Positions 7,740 to 18,800 are shown, numbered from the stretch's first letter. The stretch is DNA of 64,000 nt from Planctomycetaceae bacterium (GCA_020850695.1 JADZEF010000272.1:1-64000), one strand, 5' to 3'. Made by a program: numbers and translations. The notes: a model not told the origin generated them from the letters alone.

Positions 7740-7872
7740 GCACCCCGGCTGCGGCTATGAGCAGCCGGGGTGCCGAAGCAGGAGACGACCTATCAAACAA
7801 CCGCTTCGCAATCCACGAACGCACACGACGTTTGTACGGCACCCAGGGTGCTGAAGCCCGCACCCTGGGTGC
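7740..7872. repeat. Double-hairpin REP-like element, copy 1
   Basis: Two perfect hairpins: GCACCCCGGCTGC/GCAGCCGGGGTGC (7740-7752 with 7761-7773) and GCACCCAGGGTGC/GCACCCTGGGTGC (7839-7851 with 7860-7872). The same pair in the same order occurs at 32135-32283, and a single hairpin at 35573-35606. It sits upstream of rfbF in the divergent gap 7609-8081, which has no gene. Confidence 0.85.
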
Positions 7873-8081
7873 GAACGGCGCGGGTGCGAGTTCGCCGTTT
7901 CGCCGTTCGAGACTGATCGTCACGATCGCTGGCAAACCTTGCGGGTTTTTCCTTCTTTACGGTCACTCACGGTGGCCGTCTGGGAAGGTTGGGGGAAATG
8001 TTCTGCGAATTCTGGTCCGTGCGAGCGGATTTTGTGGGTCATACCGGGCAGCGATGTCGATGCGAAGAGCGAGGCTCTGTC

Positions 8082-8519
8082 ATGCGTCCTCTCTGGAAAT
8101 GGCACATCCTGGCGGCGGGACTGGCGATCGCGGCTTCGGGCTGCTGGTCGCATATCGACGCGTTGCCCTGGATGGACATTCCTCCCTACCGCGATCCGCC
8201 GCCGGGGTTCTCCAGCACGTATCACCGCTACCTCTACGGTCCGCGGTTTCGGCGGGTGTCTCCTGAAGCGGTCGGCCCGATGGATTCCGCACAGCGGGGA
8301 ACTCCGCGGACGGCAGAGCAGGGGGGAGTGCGTCAGCTCCAGCACACCGCCCCCGCGCGTTCGCCCGCGAACGTTGCCCCTCAACCGCCAGGGGTTGCGT
8401 CCGAAGCGGAAGCCTCGGAAAAGAAAGAGAAGGAACAATCCGCCGAGCCGGTGAAGCGTGCCCCGTTCCGAGCGACCTACGACTTCCTCATGCGTCCGGC
8501 CGAGCCCCTCCGTTTTTGA
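8082..8519 (+). CDS. Small secreted lipoprotein, function unknown
   Basis: A 145-residue protein with a lipoprotein signal: Lys-containing n-region, hydrophobic stretch ILAAGLAIA and lipobox ending in ASG-Cys21. The mature part is Pro-rich (IPPYRDPPPGFSS), then low-complexity with Ala/Glu/Lys (about 95-130), ending in a short conserved-looking tail (FRATYDFLMRPAEPLRF). The ATG at 8082 has GAGG seven bases upstream and gives a proper signal peptide; a reading from 7989 would bury the signal. It converges on the DUF1549/DUF1553 gene eight bases away. I do not recognise a family; anchoring to a membrane is the only supported role. Confidence 0.65.
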   Translation: MRPLWKWHILAAGLAIAASGCWSHIDALPWMDIPPYRDPPPGFSSTYHRYLYGPRFRRVSPEAVGPMDSAQRGTPRTAEQGGVRQLQHTAPARSPANVAPQPPGVASEAEASEKKEKEQSAEPVKRAPFRATYDFLMRPAEPLRF

Positions 8520-8527
8520 GTGCTCTG

Positions 8528-11500
8528 TCACTCCGGTGAAACCGTCGCATCGAGATTGAGGATCGTTGTGGAGACGATCGTCCAGGCCGCGAGTTCGGGT
8601 TCCGAGAGGCGAGCATCGCGCGGTGAGGCGCCCACCGCGAGCAGCTTGGCCGCTGCTCCAGGATCCGCCTCGAACTGCTTGCGGGCGGATTGAAGAAGCG
8701 ACGCCAGTTCGTCCCGTTCCATCCCATCGGGCGTGCGGCCGATGGCCAATCGGAAGGCGAGCGAGATTCGGCCTTCGGCGTCCGCTGCGTCGTGCATCAC
8801 CCGTTCGGCCAGCTTGCGGGCGGCTTCGATGTAGGTCGGGTCGTTCAGCAGGACGAGCGCCTGCAGGGGCGTGTTGGTCCGCGCCCGGCGAATGACGCAG
8901 GTCTCGCGGGTGGGAGCATCGAACGTGCTGAGGGCCGGCGGCGGGCAGGTCCGCTTCCAGAACGTGTACATCGACCGCCGATAGAGTCCGTCGCCGGTGT
9001 CGGGAACGTACTTGTAGCGCCGTTCGACCGAGACATCTTCCCACAGCCCTTCCGGCTGATACGGCTTCACGCTCGGCCCCCCTGCCCTCTCGACCAGCAG
9101 CCCGCTGATGGCCAGCGCGTTGTCCCGCACTCCCTCGGCCGAGAGCCGCTGCCGCGGTCCGCGCGACAGAAGCTGATTCCTGGGATCTCGCTCTCGAACA
9201 TTCGCCGGCGCGTCCGACGCCTGACGATACGTCGCCGACGTGACGATCAGCCGCATCAGGTTCCGGATGTCCCACGGGAGCGTCGAAAGACCAGGGTCGC
9301 CGGTCGAGGGAGAAGCAGGGCCACGGTTCGATTCTGTCACTCGACCCCCGTCCCTCGACCCTCGCCCCTCCACAAACTCGACCGCCAGCCAATCCAGAAG
9401 CTCGGGATGCGTGGGGAGCGCTCCCGTGATGCCGAAGTCTTCACTCGTTTCGACAAGGCCGGCGCCAAACAGCATCTCCCAATAGCGATTGACGGCAACC
9501 CGTGCCGTCAGCGGATGCGAGGGAGAGACGAGCCACCGCGCCAGTCCCAGACGGTTCGCGGGGGCATCACCGGCGATCGGCGGCAGCACGGCCGGCACGC
9601 CCGGCGTCACTTCGTCGGCCGGTTGATCGTATTGCCCGCGTTTCAGCAGTCTGGTGATTCGTTTGGCGGTGTCTTCCATCACCATCACCGCTGGAACCGC
9701 CATTTCGATTGCTGTGCGCCGGGCGGGGAGCATCCCTTGCTCGGCCTTCCAGCGCTGCGAATCGGCATCGACCCGGTCGAGGTAGTACCGCTGGATCTCG
9801 GCGGTCTGCTCGGCTGAGCGTTTATCGGCGGGAATCGCAAGCAGGTCGGCCATCCGGGAGACCGCTTCCCCTTTCGCGAGCCGCCCCGCATCATCCGCGG
9901 TCAGCACCCCGGCGAAGATCTGCAGGTCGTCGAGACGACCGATGAAGGGAACCGAAGACTGCCGTTTGCCGAGATGGAACGGTTTGTCCGTCTTGAGCGT
10001 TCCGGTCAACTTGTCCGACAAGGTCTCGATCGGTTGAGGTTTTCCGTCGACGTAGATGGAAACGCCGGCGGCCTTCCGCGAGCCGTCGTACGAGACGACG
10101 AGGTGCCGCCATTCATTGAGCGGGAGCGGATCGCGCGTGATGACTTTGAGGCCGTTGTCGGGCCAGCGGTCGACGAGATGCATCGCAACCTTCGCTCCTT
10201 CGAGGATCACGTCATAGCCTCGGAACGCCGCCGCGTCGTCCATCCGCGAGAGAACGGTGATCGGAGCGGTCGAACCCGGCCGCACCCACACGGCGAACGC
10301 GAACCGATCCGCAGCGTCGAATCCGCCGATCGAGCCAAGCTCGGCATGCGTCTGCCCGTCGAATTCGAGTCCGCCCGCCATCTTTCCTTCGACGTGAGCG
10401 ACCTTCCCGCGGATTGTTCCCCTGCGATCCGGGTTCACCGCATCGGCGATCGCGTCGCCGGAGGATTCGTCGAGACGGAAGTGATGGGCGGCGCCGGCCG
10501 TCGCAATCCGCTGCCGGTCCTCGACCGTGAGGCCGGCTTCCCACTTCGCGACGACGGGGCCGATCGCAGCAGACCGGTCGGCGATGAGGCGATCGAGTTC
10601 GGTCGCGCGGCGTTCGATTGCGGCGAGTTGCTCGGCCTGCTCGGGGCGCGGGGCTTTGACGAACGGCGGCGAGAAGCCTCCCTTGTTGTAGCCCACGCCG
10701 GTGTCGGGGAGCTGATTGAAGTAGGCGAACAGGCGGTAGAACTCGCGCTGCGTGATCGGGTCGTACTTGTGGTCGTGGCAGCGGGCGCACTGCATCGAGA
10801 GGCCGAGGAACACCGTCGACGTCGTGTGGACGCGGTCGGCGACGTACTCGACGCGGTACTCTTCCTCGATGATCCCCCCTTCGGTCGTCAGGACGTGGTT
10901 GCGATTGAACGCCGTCGCAATCCGCTGGTCGAGCGTCGCGTTCGGCAGCAGGTCTCCCGCCAGTTGCTCGACGACGAACTGGTCGTACGGCATGTTTTTT
11001 CGGAAAGCGTTGATGACCCAGTCGCGCCAGGGCCACATCGTGCGTTCTTCGTCGTTGTTGTAGCCGTTCGTGTCGGCGTAGCGGGCGACGTCGAGCCACT
11101 GGGCGGCCATCCGCTCAGCATGCCGCGGCGACATGAGCAAGCGATCGACGGCGCGCTCGTAGGCGTCGGGCCGGGTGTCGGTGAGGAATGAATCCAGGTC
11201 TTCGAGCGACGGCGGGAGGCCGGTCAAGTCGAGCGTCACTCGGCGAAGCAGCGTCTCGCGCGGGGCTTCGTCACGCGGCTTGAGGCCTTCCGCTTCGAGC
11301 CGTTGCAGGACGAACCGGTCGATGGGATTGCGGACCCAGGTTGCATTGTGCGGGGAAGGAAGCGGCGCGCGACGCGGGGTGATGAAGGCCCAGTGCGGGG
11401 CGTATTCGGCCCCCTCTTCGATCCAGTCTCGCAGGAGCCGCTTCTGTGCCTCCGAGAGAGGTTTGCGGCTCGACGGCGGAGGCATCACCTCGTCCGCGTC

Positions 11501-11860
11501 GGTCGACGTGATGCGTGCCATGACGGCGCTGGCGTCGGGCTTTCGCGGAACGATGGCGGGAGGAGAGGTTCCGACGGGAGTCGTGGCGGCTTCGCGGCGG
11601 TCGAGACGGAGGCCCGACGCGCGGGACTTTTCGTCGGCTCCGTGACAGCTCCAGCAGTGGTTCTGAAGAATCGGCCGGATGTCGCGGGCGAAATCGATGC
11701 GGGGCTTGGCGTAGGCGGGCTCATCACTGAATGCTGATAACGCGGCGGCCAGGACAATCGTCAAAGCGGGCAGGCATCGGCATCGCCAAGACAAGCAGGG
11801 AAAGGCGATGAAGCCGCACGTGAGGTGATGTCGTCGCACACGGATCTCCACACTCGGCAT
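8528..11860 (-). CDS. Secreted planctomycete cytochrome c (PSCyt1) / DUF1549 / LamG-like / DUF1553 protein
   Basis: An 1110-residue exported protein. After a signal-like segment (about 28-50) comes a PSCyt1 domain with haem motif CWSCH (69-73). DUF1549 follows ([29 protein letters not shown]), with a second haem-type motif, [13 protein letters not shown], in its typical place. A concanavalin-like/LamG domain is inserted next (about 455-640: [30 protein letters not shown]). DUF1553 closes the protein ([41 protein letters not shown]). This architecture is a hallmark of Planctomycetes and related phyla. It often pairs with DUF1501 proteins and is thought to act in polysaccharide handling, but its biochemistry is unsettled. 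Here no DUF1501 gene is adjacent. Confidence 0.9.
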   Translation of the reverse strand: MPSVEIRVRRHHLTCGFIAFPCLSWRCRCLPALTIVLAAALSAFSDEPAYAKPRIDFARDIRPILQNHCWSCHGADEKSRASGLRLDRREAATTPVGTSPPAIVPRKPDASAVMARITSTDADEVMPPPSSRKPLSEAQKRLLRDWIEEGAEYAPHWAFITPRRAPLPSPHNATWVRNPIDRFVLQRLEAEGLKPRDEAPRETLLRRVTLDLTGLPPSLEDLDSFLTDTRPDAYERAVDRLLMSPRHAERMAAQWLDVARYADTNGYNNDEERTMWPWRDWVINAFRKNMPYDQFVVEQLAGDLLPNATLDQRIATAFNRNHVLTTEGGIIEEEYRVEYVADRVHTTSTVFLGLSMQCARCHDHKYDPITQREFYRLFAYFNQLPDTGVGYNKGGFSPPFVKAPRPEQAEQLAAIERRATELDRLIADRSAAIGPVVAKWEAGLTVEDRQRIATAGAAHHFRLDESSGDAIADAVNPDRRGTIRGKVAHVEGKMAGGLEFDGQTHAELGSIGGFDAADRFAFAVWVRPGSTAPITVLSRMDDAAAFRGYDVILEGAKVAMHLVDRWPDNGLKVITRDPLPLNEWRHLVVSYDGSRKAAGVSIYVDGKPQPIETLSDKLTGTLKTDKPFHLGKRQSSVPFIGRLDDLQIFAGVLTADDAGRLAKGEAVSRMADLLAIPADKRSAEQTAEIQRYYLDRVDADSQRWKAEQGMLPARRTAIEMAVPAVMVMEDTAKRITRLLKRGQYDQPADEVTPGVPAVLPPIAGDAPANRLGLARWLVSPSHPLTARVAVNRYWEMLFGAGLVETSEDFGITGALPTHPELLDWLAVEFVEGRGSRDGGRVTESNRGPASPSTGDPGLSTLPWDIRNLMRLIVTSATYRQASDAPANVRERDPRNQLLSRGPRQRLSAEGVRDNALAISGLLVERAGGPSVKPYQPEGLWEDVSVERRYKYVPDTGDGLYRRSMYTFWKRTCPPPALSTFDAPTRETCVIRRARTNTPLQALVLLNDPTYIEAARKLAERVMHDAADAEGRISLAFRLAIGRTPDGMERDELASLLQSARKQFEADPGAAAKLLAVGASPRDARLSEPELAAWTIVSTTILNLDATVSPE

Positions 11861-12094
11861 GTCGGGCCTGATTCGTTAAGGCGCTTCGCCGCGACGCTGC
11901 GGATAGGTGCGTCGCGACGGATCCATCATAGTGACCGATCTTGGCAACAGGCACTCGCGAGGGGGCACCGATTCGAGCCCCACCGGACTCGCCCGGGGTA
12001 GTCCCATGACGGAATGGCCGATCGACGGACCGTCGCCGGCGAGTCATTTGACCATCGGGGTCACCGCGGCGGGGATCGGGCATGTGGAAATGGC
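11861..12094. other. Intergenic, with one CCACCGG-type palindrome
   Basis: The gap upstream of the DUF1549/DUF1553 gene contains the recurring GAGCCCCACCGG palindromic word near 11972-12000. I see no gene or clear promoter. Confidence 0.4.
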
Positions 12095-12278
12095 CTACGG
12101 CATCACGCGCACCACGCCGTCAACGAGGAACTTCAGAACCGTCAACTTGATGCGGCCTTCGGCCTGCTCGAACGGAACCGCGACGGCCTCCATCGATTCG
12201 GGAGTGAGGAACTCGACCCGCTTCGCTGTGAAGTCCTTCGGCAGCGCGACGTCGGCCTGGATGCCTTCGACGGCAACA
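12095..12278 (-). pseudogene. Duplicated 3' fragment of the neighbouring glycosidase-like gene
   Basis: Read on the minus strand this encodes 60 residues ending at a TAG (12097-12095). They match the last 60 residues of the intact gene at 12796-14682 at 48 of 60 positions, counted by eye; both include TAKRVEFLTPE and AVAVPFEQA. There is no start codon, and an in-frame TGA lies just upstream near 12300, so it is a remnant. The homology begins abruptly near 12275, beside the stop codon of the pilin-like gene, so the two copies flank that gene as direct repeats of about 180 bp. Confidence 0.85.
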
Positions 12279-12291
12279 TGACCTTGTTGAA

Positions 12292-12762
12292 TTATTTCGA
12301 TTCAACCGCACTGGGCCTCGCCTTACGTCGATTCTCGCGAAGCCATGCCAGGAAGAACACGATCCACAACCCGCCCGCGATGAGAACAGCACGGTTCAAT
12401 TCTTTGGCTCGGCGCAGGTGAAAAGGAGTGAGGGGTGAAACGACCATGTCCGAGTAGACGTCGTCGTCGTCCGGGCCATCTGCGGTGGTCTTCTCGTTGG
12501 CTCCCGTGGACAGTACGCGGATCGATCCGTCCGCGAGAGCTTTCTCCAGATACGGTTGTCCCCAGGGATCTTTCTCCGGCAGGTCTGCTTTCGCGGATGG
12601 ATTGTCCAGTGCTTTGCGGATCTGCCGGACATTCGCCCAAGCCACTTGAATTCGTGTTTCCTGCCGAGACTCCTCGATATTGGGCATCAGCAGGGCGAAC
12701 AGGGTGAGAGAGATCGCCGTCACGACCGCGAGTTCCACGAGACGTCCGAACCAGAAGAGCAT
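12292..12762 (-). CDS. Pseudopilin-like protein (GspG/T2SSG-type core) with C-terminal membrane segment
   Basis: A 156-residue protein. Its N terminus, FGRLVELAVVTAISLTLFAL, resembles the type IV pilin/pseudopilin helix, but Glu10 is only four residues after Gly6 instead of five, so processing by prepilin peptidase is doubtful. The middle has DPWGQPY (65-71) and STGANEKTTADGPDDDDVYS (85-104), which match the DPWG and Ca-binding loop pattern of major pseudopilin GspG. A second hydrophobic segment (about 124-140) follows, with a basic tail, which normal pseudopilins lack. The ATG at 12762 has GAGGAG upstream. It lies 33 bp after the glycosidase-like gene on the same strand. Possibly a pseudopilin derivative that stays in the membrane at both ends. 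Confidence 0.65.
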   Translation of the reverse strand: MLFWFGRLVELAVVTAISLTLFALLMPNIEESRQETRIQVAWANVRQIRKALDNPSAKADLPEKDPWGQPYLEKALADGSIRVLSTGANEKTTADGPDDDDVYSDMVVSPLTPFHLRRAKELNRAVLIAGGLWIVFFLAWLRENRRKARPSAVESK

Positions 12763-12795
12763 CGCCGTTCTCCTCTCCGCCTCACGATCGACCCG

Positions 12796-14682
12796 CTACG
12801 GAATGACTCGCACCACGCCGTAGACGAGGAACTTGGGAACGGTGAGCTTCAGGCGGCCGTTGGCTTGCTCGAACGGGACCGCGACGGCGTCCGTCAATTC
12901 GGGAGTGAGGAACTCGACCCGCTTCGCCGTGAAGCCCTGCGGCAGCGCGACGTCGGCATTGATGCCTTCGACGGCGATCGGCTTCTCGTCCTTGATGCCG
13001 CCGCCAGCCGACTTCGGCTCCTTCGGCTCTTCGCGATTGTAGTTCACGAAGTGGAGCGTGAGTTCATTCCCTTTCACCGGGCGACTGGCTGAGACGCGAA
13101 CAGACTGCGGGGCCTCGATCTTGCTCCATCGGGTGTCGGCGATCACTTCATCGCGGCGCTTCACTTCGTTCTCAGAAGTGTCGTTAGCACGATCGATGAC
13201 GGTGATGTAGCGTTGACGGACTTCCGGAGTGACTCGGTCCGATGGAACGACGTCGAACAGGCGATGATTATCAAGCAATCTCTTTCCGGATTGCTTAAAG
13301 GTTTCGACCGAGACGACGTTCCCCTGATGCACTGCATCCCGCGGGTAGATCAACAGTGTCTCGGCGTAAGGCTGGTTGGCCCGGTACAAGTCGTCGTGCT
13401 TTTTGAGGAACTGGTAGTAGCGGGCGATTTCCTTGCGGGCCTCGGGGTCTTTGAAGCGGGCGTAGAAGCCGATCGGGGCGCCGCCGTTGGCGGCCAGTTC
13501 GGCGATGTAGCAGCGGGTGCGGGTGTTCTCGTACTTGCCGAGCGTGAAGGGCTTGTCGTCGAAGGCTCCGCGGATGTAGCGGGCCTGGAGCGTCCCCTCG
13601 CCGAGGAAGCCGGCCTTGAGGTCGGTGTAGAAGGCGGCTCCGCCGGTGCTGTACCAGAGATAGGTTTCGTCCTTGCCCCACAGGTCGCCCGGCATCAGGC
13701 AGCGCTCGTCGCCGTTGATCTGGTTGAAGTCGCCGAGGTGGTTCCACTGGGCGGTGATGAGGTCGGGCTTCAGCGAGCGGCCGTACTGGTGGAAGACTTC
13801 GTCGAAGCATTCTTTGTTTGAGACCTGCGACCAGCGGAGCATTTCGCGGCGGAGCGGGGTTGATTCCTTCGGGTCGTGCCAACTGACGATTTCGGGGAAG
13901 GTGTGTGTGTCGAGGTCGTCGATGGCGAACTTCGCCTTGATTTCCTCGGGCTTGTAGCGGGCCTTGAGGTTCTTCTTGAAGCCCGCGACGCAGTGCGGGC
14001 AGTGGCAGTCGTGGCGGTAGAAGTAGTTGGCGACGAAGCCGTCGCAGCCCTGCTCGATGCCGTGCTTCGTCCAGGCCTTGAGAACCTTCCGCCAGTTGGG
14101 ATTGTTGAGGCAGGCCCAGTATTCCTTCATGCCGCCGATGCCGTAGTTGTTGATCGAGATCGGCTTGCCGTCCTTGTCTTTCTCAAGCAGGTCGATCGGG
14201 TCGGCGACGGGCTTCGGGCCGAGAATCTTTTCGTCCCAGAGGTTCTTGTAGAAGTGGAAGAAGCCGCGCGGCCCCTCGGGGCCTTCGGGGTCGCCGACGA
14301 GGAACTTGACGTTCATGTGGCCGACGACCTTCGCCCCGCGCTTGTGGACCTCGGCGTTGCGGGTCTTGAACCAGTCGCGGCACTCGTTGATGCCGCGGAC
14401 CGGGAAGTGGGCGGGGTATCCGGCGAATTCCTTCGTGTGGACGAGGCTCCAGAAGTGGGCTCCGTAGAATCCGAGCTGGCAGACCTCGGGCTGGGCCTCT
14501 TCCACGAACTGGAGATAATCGTCGTCGCCGTAGCCGTCCCAGTGGGCGATCATCCGCGTGAATTCGAATCGCGGGTGGTCGGCGGCGAATGTCGGTCCTT
14601 CAATACCGGCAGCAAGCGTGACGAAAGCGAGTGCTGTCGCGGCGAGGTGCGAGGGAACCCAGCGACACTTGGCGAGCGGCAT
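12796..14682 (-). CDS. Secreted glycoside-hydrolase-like protein (TIM-barrel type), family not identified
   Basis: A 628-residue protein with a signal peptide (SHLAATALAFVTLAAGIEG, then FAADHP). The following 420 residues read like an alpha/beta barrel of the polysaccharide-hydrolase/beta-galactosidase-like superfamily (MIAHWDGYGDDDYLQF, VGHMNVKFLVG, GCDGFVANYFYRHDCHCPHC, DLITAQWNHLGDFNQ, YLWYSTGG), and the end is a beta-sandwich-like tail (TLHFVNYNREE...VAVPFEQANGRLKLTVP). The CHCPHC cluster may bind a metal. The ATG at 14682 with GAGGA upstream gives the natural signal peptide. A partial duplicate of its 3' end lies at 12095-12278. No specific substrate can be named; a role in polysaccharide breakdown outside the cytoplasm is inferred. 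Confidence 0.65.
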   Translation of the reverse strand: MPLAKCRWVPSHLAATALAFVTLAAGIEGPTFAADHPRFEFTRMIAHWDGYGDDDYLQFVEEAQPEVCQLGFYGAHFWSLVHTKEFAGYPAHFPVRGINECRDWFKTRNAEVHKRGAKVVGHMNVKFLVGDPEGPEGPRGFFHFYKNLWDEKILGPKPVADPIDLLEKDKDGKPISINNYGIGGMKEYWACLNNPNWRKVLKAWTKHGIEQGCDGFVANYFYRHDCHCPHCVAGFKKNLKARYKPEEIKAKFAIDDLDTHTFPEIVSWHDPKESTPLRREMLRWSQVSNKECFDEVFHQYGRSLKPDLITAQWNHLGDFNQINGDERCLMPGDLWGKDETYLWYSTGGAAFYTDLKAGFLGEGTLQARYIRGAFDDKPFTLGKYENTRTRCYIAELAANGGAPIGFYARFKDPEARKEIARYYQFLKKHDDLYRANQPYAETLLIYPRDAVHQGNVVSVETFKQSGKRLLDNHRLFDVVPSDRVTPEVRQRYITVIDRANDTSENEVKRRDEVIADTRWSKIEAPQSVRVSASRPVKGNELTLHFVNYNREEPKEPKSAGGGIKDEKPIAVEGINADVALPQGFTAKRVEFLTPELTDAVAVPFEQANGRLKLTVPKFLVYGVVRVIP

Positions 14683-14802
14683 CGGACGTTCCTCGGAAAG
14701 GGCGTTCGGTAGGGTGACACGGGGGGTTGTGATCGCTCGACAGTCTATCCATGAGGTTGAACAATTCTCCACTCGTCCCCTGATCGCTATCGAGACCTGT
14801 CG

Positions 14803-15516
14803 ATGATCCGCTGGATTGCCTTTGACGCCGTCGGAACGCTGATCGAGCCGCATCCCTCGGTGGCCGTCGCGTACCACGCCATCGGCGAACGATACGGTTC
14901 GCGGCTCGGCGTGGAAGACGTGCGTCGCCGCTTTCGAGCGGCGTTTTCCCGCTCAGAGGACGAGGACGCCGTAGCGATGAACGGCGAGACCCTGGCCTAT
15001 GCGACGAGCGAAGTCCGGGAGCGGCGGCGGTGGGAGCGGATCGTGGCGGAGGTCCTTGACGACTGTGCGGAGTTGGAACCCTGCTTTCGCGAACTCTGGA
15101 ATCACTTCGCCGATCCGGCCAGCTGGCGGTGCTTTGAAGATGTGGCGCCGTCGCTCGCTCGCCTGGCGACGGAGGGCGTGCGGTTCGCGATCGCCTCCAA
15201 CTTCGACTCGCGGCTGCACGCGGTGTGCGACGGACTACCGGAGCTCGCGGGCATTCGGACGCGGGTCGTTTCCTCGGAAGTGGGTCATCGCAAGCCGGGA
15301 GCGGGGTTCTTCAAGGCGCTCCAGGTGCGGCTCGGCTGTGCGGCTGAGGAGTTGCTGGTCGTGGGAGACGACTGGAAGAACGACGTGTGCGGAGCTTTGG
15401 AGATCGGGATGCAGGCTGTGTTTCTCGAGCGAGGTCGCGACGCCTCCGTCCGAGAGAGTTCTCTGAGACCGGGTGTGATGACGGTGAGAACGCTTGCGGA
15501 TCTGCGGCTCACGTGA
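14803..15516 (+). CDS. HAD-superfamily hydrolase, subfamily IA (DREG-2-like)
   Basis: A 237-residue haloacid-dehalogenase-like hydrolase. Motif I is FDAVGTL with nucleophile Asp8; the second Asp of the common DxD is Val, as in dehalogenase-type and DREG-2-type members. Motif II is ASNF (Ser), motif III the Lys of GHRKPGAGFF, and motif IV VVGDDWKNDV with the metal-binding Asp pair. A helical cap lies at about 20-110. The ATG at 14803 has GAG about eight bases upstream. It is transcribed divergently from the glycosidase-like gene. Likely a cytoplasmic phosphatase or dehalogenase; the substrate is unknown. Confidence 0.85.
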   Translation: MIRWIAFDAVGTLIEPHPSVAVAYHAIGERYGSRLGVEDVRRRFRAAFSRSEDEDAVAMNGETLAYATSEVRERRRWERIVAEVLDDCAELEPCFRELWNHFADPASWRCFEDVAPSLARLATEGVRFAIASNFDSRLHAVCDGLPELAGIRTRVVSSEVGHRKPGAGFFKALQVRLGCAAEELLVVGDDWKNDVCGALEIGMQAVFLERGRDASVRESSLRPGVMTVRTLADLRLT

Positions 15517-15535
15517 AAGAGATGTTGCAGAGGTT

Positions 15536-15684
15536 GCCCGCGAATGGCGCGAATCAGCGCGAATCAAGGCAGAATTCAAATGAAAGCAATCGGCGGGCCA
15601 GGGCCTTGAAATCTCCGCGCGTCGTGTGCGGCCGGCGAAATCCGACGTTTTCTTCATTCGCGTGAATTCGCGCTCTTCGCGGGC
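15536..15684. repeat. Inverted repeat, GCCCGCGAA...GCGCGAAT family
   Basis: Arms 15536-15564 and 15656-15684 are reverse complements at 24 of 29 positions, with about 90 bp between. The element lies between the HAD and TPR genes, both plus strand, in a 323-bp gap with no other visible feature, and may end transcription or be a dispersed palindrome. Confidence 0.75.
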
Positions 15685-15839
15685 CGTCTGCTCCCTTTCT
15701 CCAAAACGGACGATGCGGCGCCAGATGGACATGATACCGTGCTTGCCGCTGTGGCGCGGCGACGATTACGATGACTGAACAGGAAGTGCCTGGAGGGGTG
15801 ACGGTGCGCCCCGCGTCACTGCCGTCAGAGGCCAGCGGA

Positions 15840-18800
15840 ATGCGGAAGTTCTTGTCGTTCTCAACTCGCTCGCCTTCCAAGCGCTTGTGCGGCGGCGCCT
15901 TGCGGTCCATGCTGGCGGGGACGTGCATTGCCCTCGCACTGCTGGCGATCATGCCGGAGGTCGCTCGGGCGGACGCGGCACTCGATGCCTACAACACGGC
16001 GGTGGGTCTTCAACGGGAAAAGCGGTGGGACCTCGCCGCGGACGCCTATCGCAAGTTCATCAAGGACTACCCGCAAAATGAGAAGACGCCCTTTGCCGAG
16101 CTGTATCTGGGCCTGACGCTGATCAGCCAGGAGAAATACGCCGACGCCCGGACGGTGCTGCGGCAGTTCATCAAGACGTACCCGCTCAGCAAAAACCTGC
16201 CGGACGCGATGTATCGCGTCGGCGAGTGCGGGTACATGCTGAATGAACATGCGGCCGCGGAAACGGACCTGACCGCCTACGTTACACAGTTTCCGAAGCA
16301 CGAACTGGTGGAGTGGGCGCTTCCCTACCTCGGGGATGCCCAGCTGCGGCAGAAGAAGTTCGACGCGGCGGCGAAGTCATTCGGGGCAGCGATTGAGAAG
16401 TTTCCCAAGGGGCGGATGGCCGATGAGGCCCGGATCGGCCTCGCCCGCAGCTATGACGGCTTGAAAAAGGACGCCGAGGCGCTGGCGGTCTATCAGCAGA
16501 TTGCCGCCGACAAGGACAGCCCCCGCGCCCCGCAAGCGCAGATGCAGATCGGCACACGGCTGTATGAGGCGGGCAAGTATGCGGAATCGGCGGCGGCGTT
16601 CGGCAAGCTCGAACAGCAGTTCCCCGAAAGTCCGCTGGTGTCTTCGGCGCGGCTGAATGCCGGCTATGCGTTCTACCAGCAGAATCAATTCGCGGAGGCG
16701 ATCAAGCGGTTTGAGCAGGCAGCCGCGGATCCGAAGCAGAAGGCGGCGGCGGACTACTGGATCGGGGTCAGCCAGCAGGGACTCGGCAAGCCGGCCGATG
16801 CGGCGGCGCGATTCCAGGCGATTCTGACCGCGGAGCCGATGGGGGCGTATGCGGACAAGGCGCTCTTCCAACTGGCGGAAATTGATCTGCGCGGTGGAAA
16901 GGGAGACGTAGCTCGGGAGCGGTATCTCGATCTGATCAAGCGGTTCCCGCAGAGCGAGTATGTCCCCGACAGCCTGCACTCGGCGGCTGAAGCGTCGTTG
17001 CGGAGCGGGAAGATCGATGAGGCGCAGCAACTGCTGGATCGATTCGCGAAGGAGTTTCCCAACCATCGACTGCAGTACCAGCAGGACCTGCTGCTGGGTC
17101 GAGTGCTCGATTCTCGCGGTGATGCGGACAGTCGATCGAAAGCGATCGCCCGCTATGAAGCGGTGATGAAGTCGCCGAATCCTGCGGCACAAGGTCTCGC
17201 GCGGCTCTACCTGGCCCGCACGCTGCAGAAGTCGGGTGACCATGCCCGCACGCTGGAAGTGCTCAAGCCGCTGGTCGAAACTTCGATCAAGCCCGATGCG
17301 GTCGATCCCTCGGCGGATGCGGTGGTACTGGCCGCCAACAGTGAACTGGCGTTGAAACACCTCGAACGGACGATCGAACTGGCGACACCTCTCATTGAAC
17401 GTCCGGCGTTTTCGGCGGTGAAGGACCAGGGGTTGGCTCTCCGTGCGACGGCTCGGGCCCGCAGCGGGAAGTTCAATGACGCGCTGGCTGATCTCAATGC
17501 ACTCGAGAAGGAATTCACGGCGAGCCCTGTATTCGCACAGACGCTCATCGATATCGGCGAGGCGGCGTATGCGGGGAAGGACTACACATCGTCTGCCTTG
17601 ATCTTCGAGAAGGGGGCGAAGCGCGAGGCGACATTTCCCCACCATGCCGCGGCGCAGTCGGGCTTGGCGTGGTCGGAGTACGAAGTGGGACGATACGTCG
17701 AGGCGGCCGGGCACTTCGCGGACCTCGTGAAGGCGCATCCCGATGATGTCGCCCGCTCGTCCGAAGCCGCATTTATGCAGGGACTTGCCTTCCAGAAGTC
17801 AAACCAGCTGGAAAAGGCCGCCGCGGCGTATGCAGCGGCGTGGGATCAACTGGCTCCCAAAGAGCCGGCAGCTGCCGACAGCGAACTCGACGGACAGAAG
17901 CATCACTACGCTTTTCGCAGCGGGTGGAAAGCGGCCCAGGTCGCGGGGCGGTTGAAGCAGACGGCTCAGGCCGACCGTCTGTACGAAGGCGTCGTGCGGC
18001 TCTTTCCGCAGGCGAAAGAGCGTGACCGCGTGCTGGACGACTGGGCGTTGCTCCACTACGAGGCGGAGGACTTTGCCCGGTCGGACGAATTGTTTCGTCG
18101 GTTGATCAAGGACTATCCGACGAGCGATCGTGCGGATGACGCTCGGTTGAACCTGGCCGAGAGTGATTACGTCAGCCGGAAGACCGAAGTGGCGCGGAAA
18201 GAATTCATCGCTCTGGCATCCAGCCCGACGTCGGACGCCAATGTGCAACGGCGTTCGCTCTACAACCTGACCAAGATTGGTGCGGAACTCCGCGACTGGA
18301 AGGACGTGCTGGCGACCGCCACGAAATATCTCGCGCGGCCCGATGCGGCGAACGATCCGGACCGGTTGCACGTCGAAGCACTGATGGCAGAGGCCCATCT
18401 CAATTTGAACGACGCCAGGGCGGCGCGCGATCTGCTTCAGAAACTCTACGCCCGCAAGGCCGAGTTTGCGAAGGATGCCACGTGGTTTCCACAGGTCCGC
18501 GTGCTGCTCGCCGAGGCTCAGTTGCAGCTCAAGGAATACGATGCGGTGGTGGCGACCGTGGACGAGTTCCGCAGAGACGACCCGCAATCGAAGGTGCTGC
18601 ACCGGGCGGAAGAAGTGCTGGGGCGGGCGTACAAGAATCAGGCGAAATTCGAGGAAGCCCGCACCCACTTCAACCGCGTGATTGCCGACGAGAACGCATT
18701 CCGCACCGAGACCGCGGCGAAATGCCAGTTCATGATCGGCGAAACGTACCTTCTGCAGAAGGATTACCGTGCCGCCCAGATCAACTACTTCAAGGTGGAG

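Noticed and set aside
7740-7872. Possible CRISPR-like array because of repeated palindromes
   Set aside because: Only two different hairpins with one spacer; no regular repeat-spacer series and no cas genes in the window.
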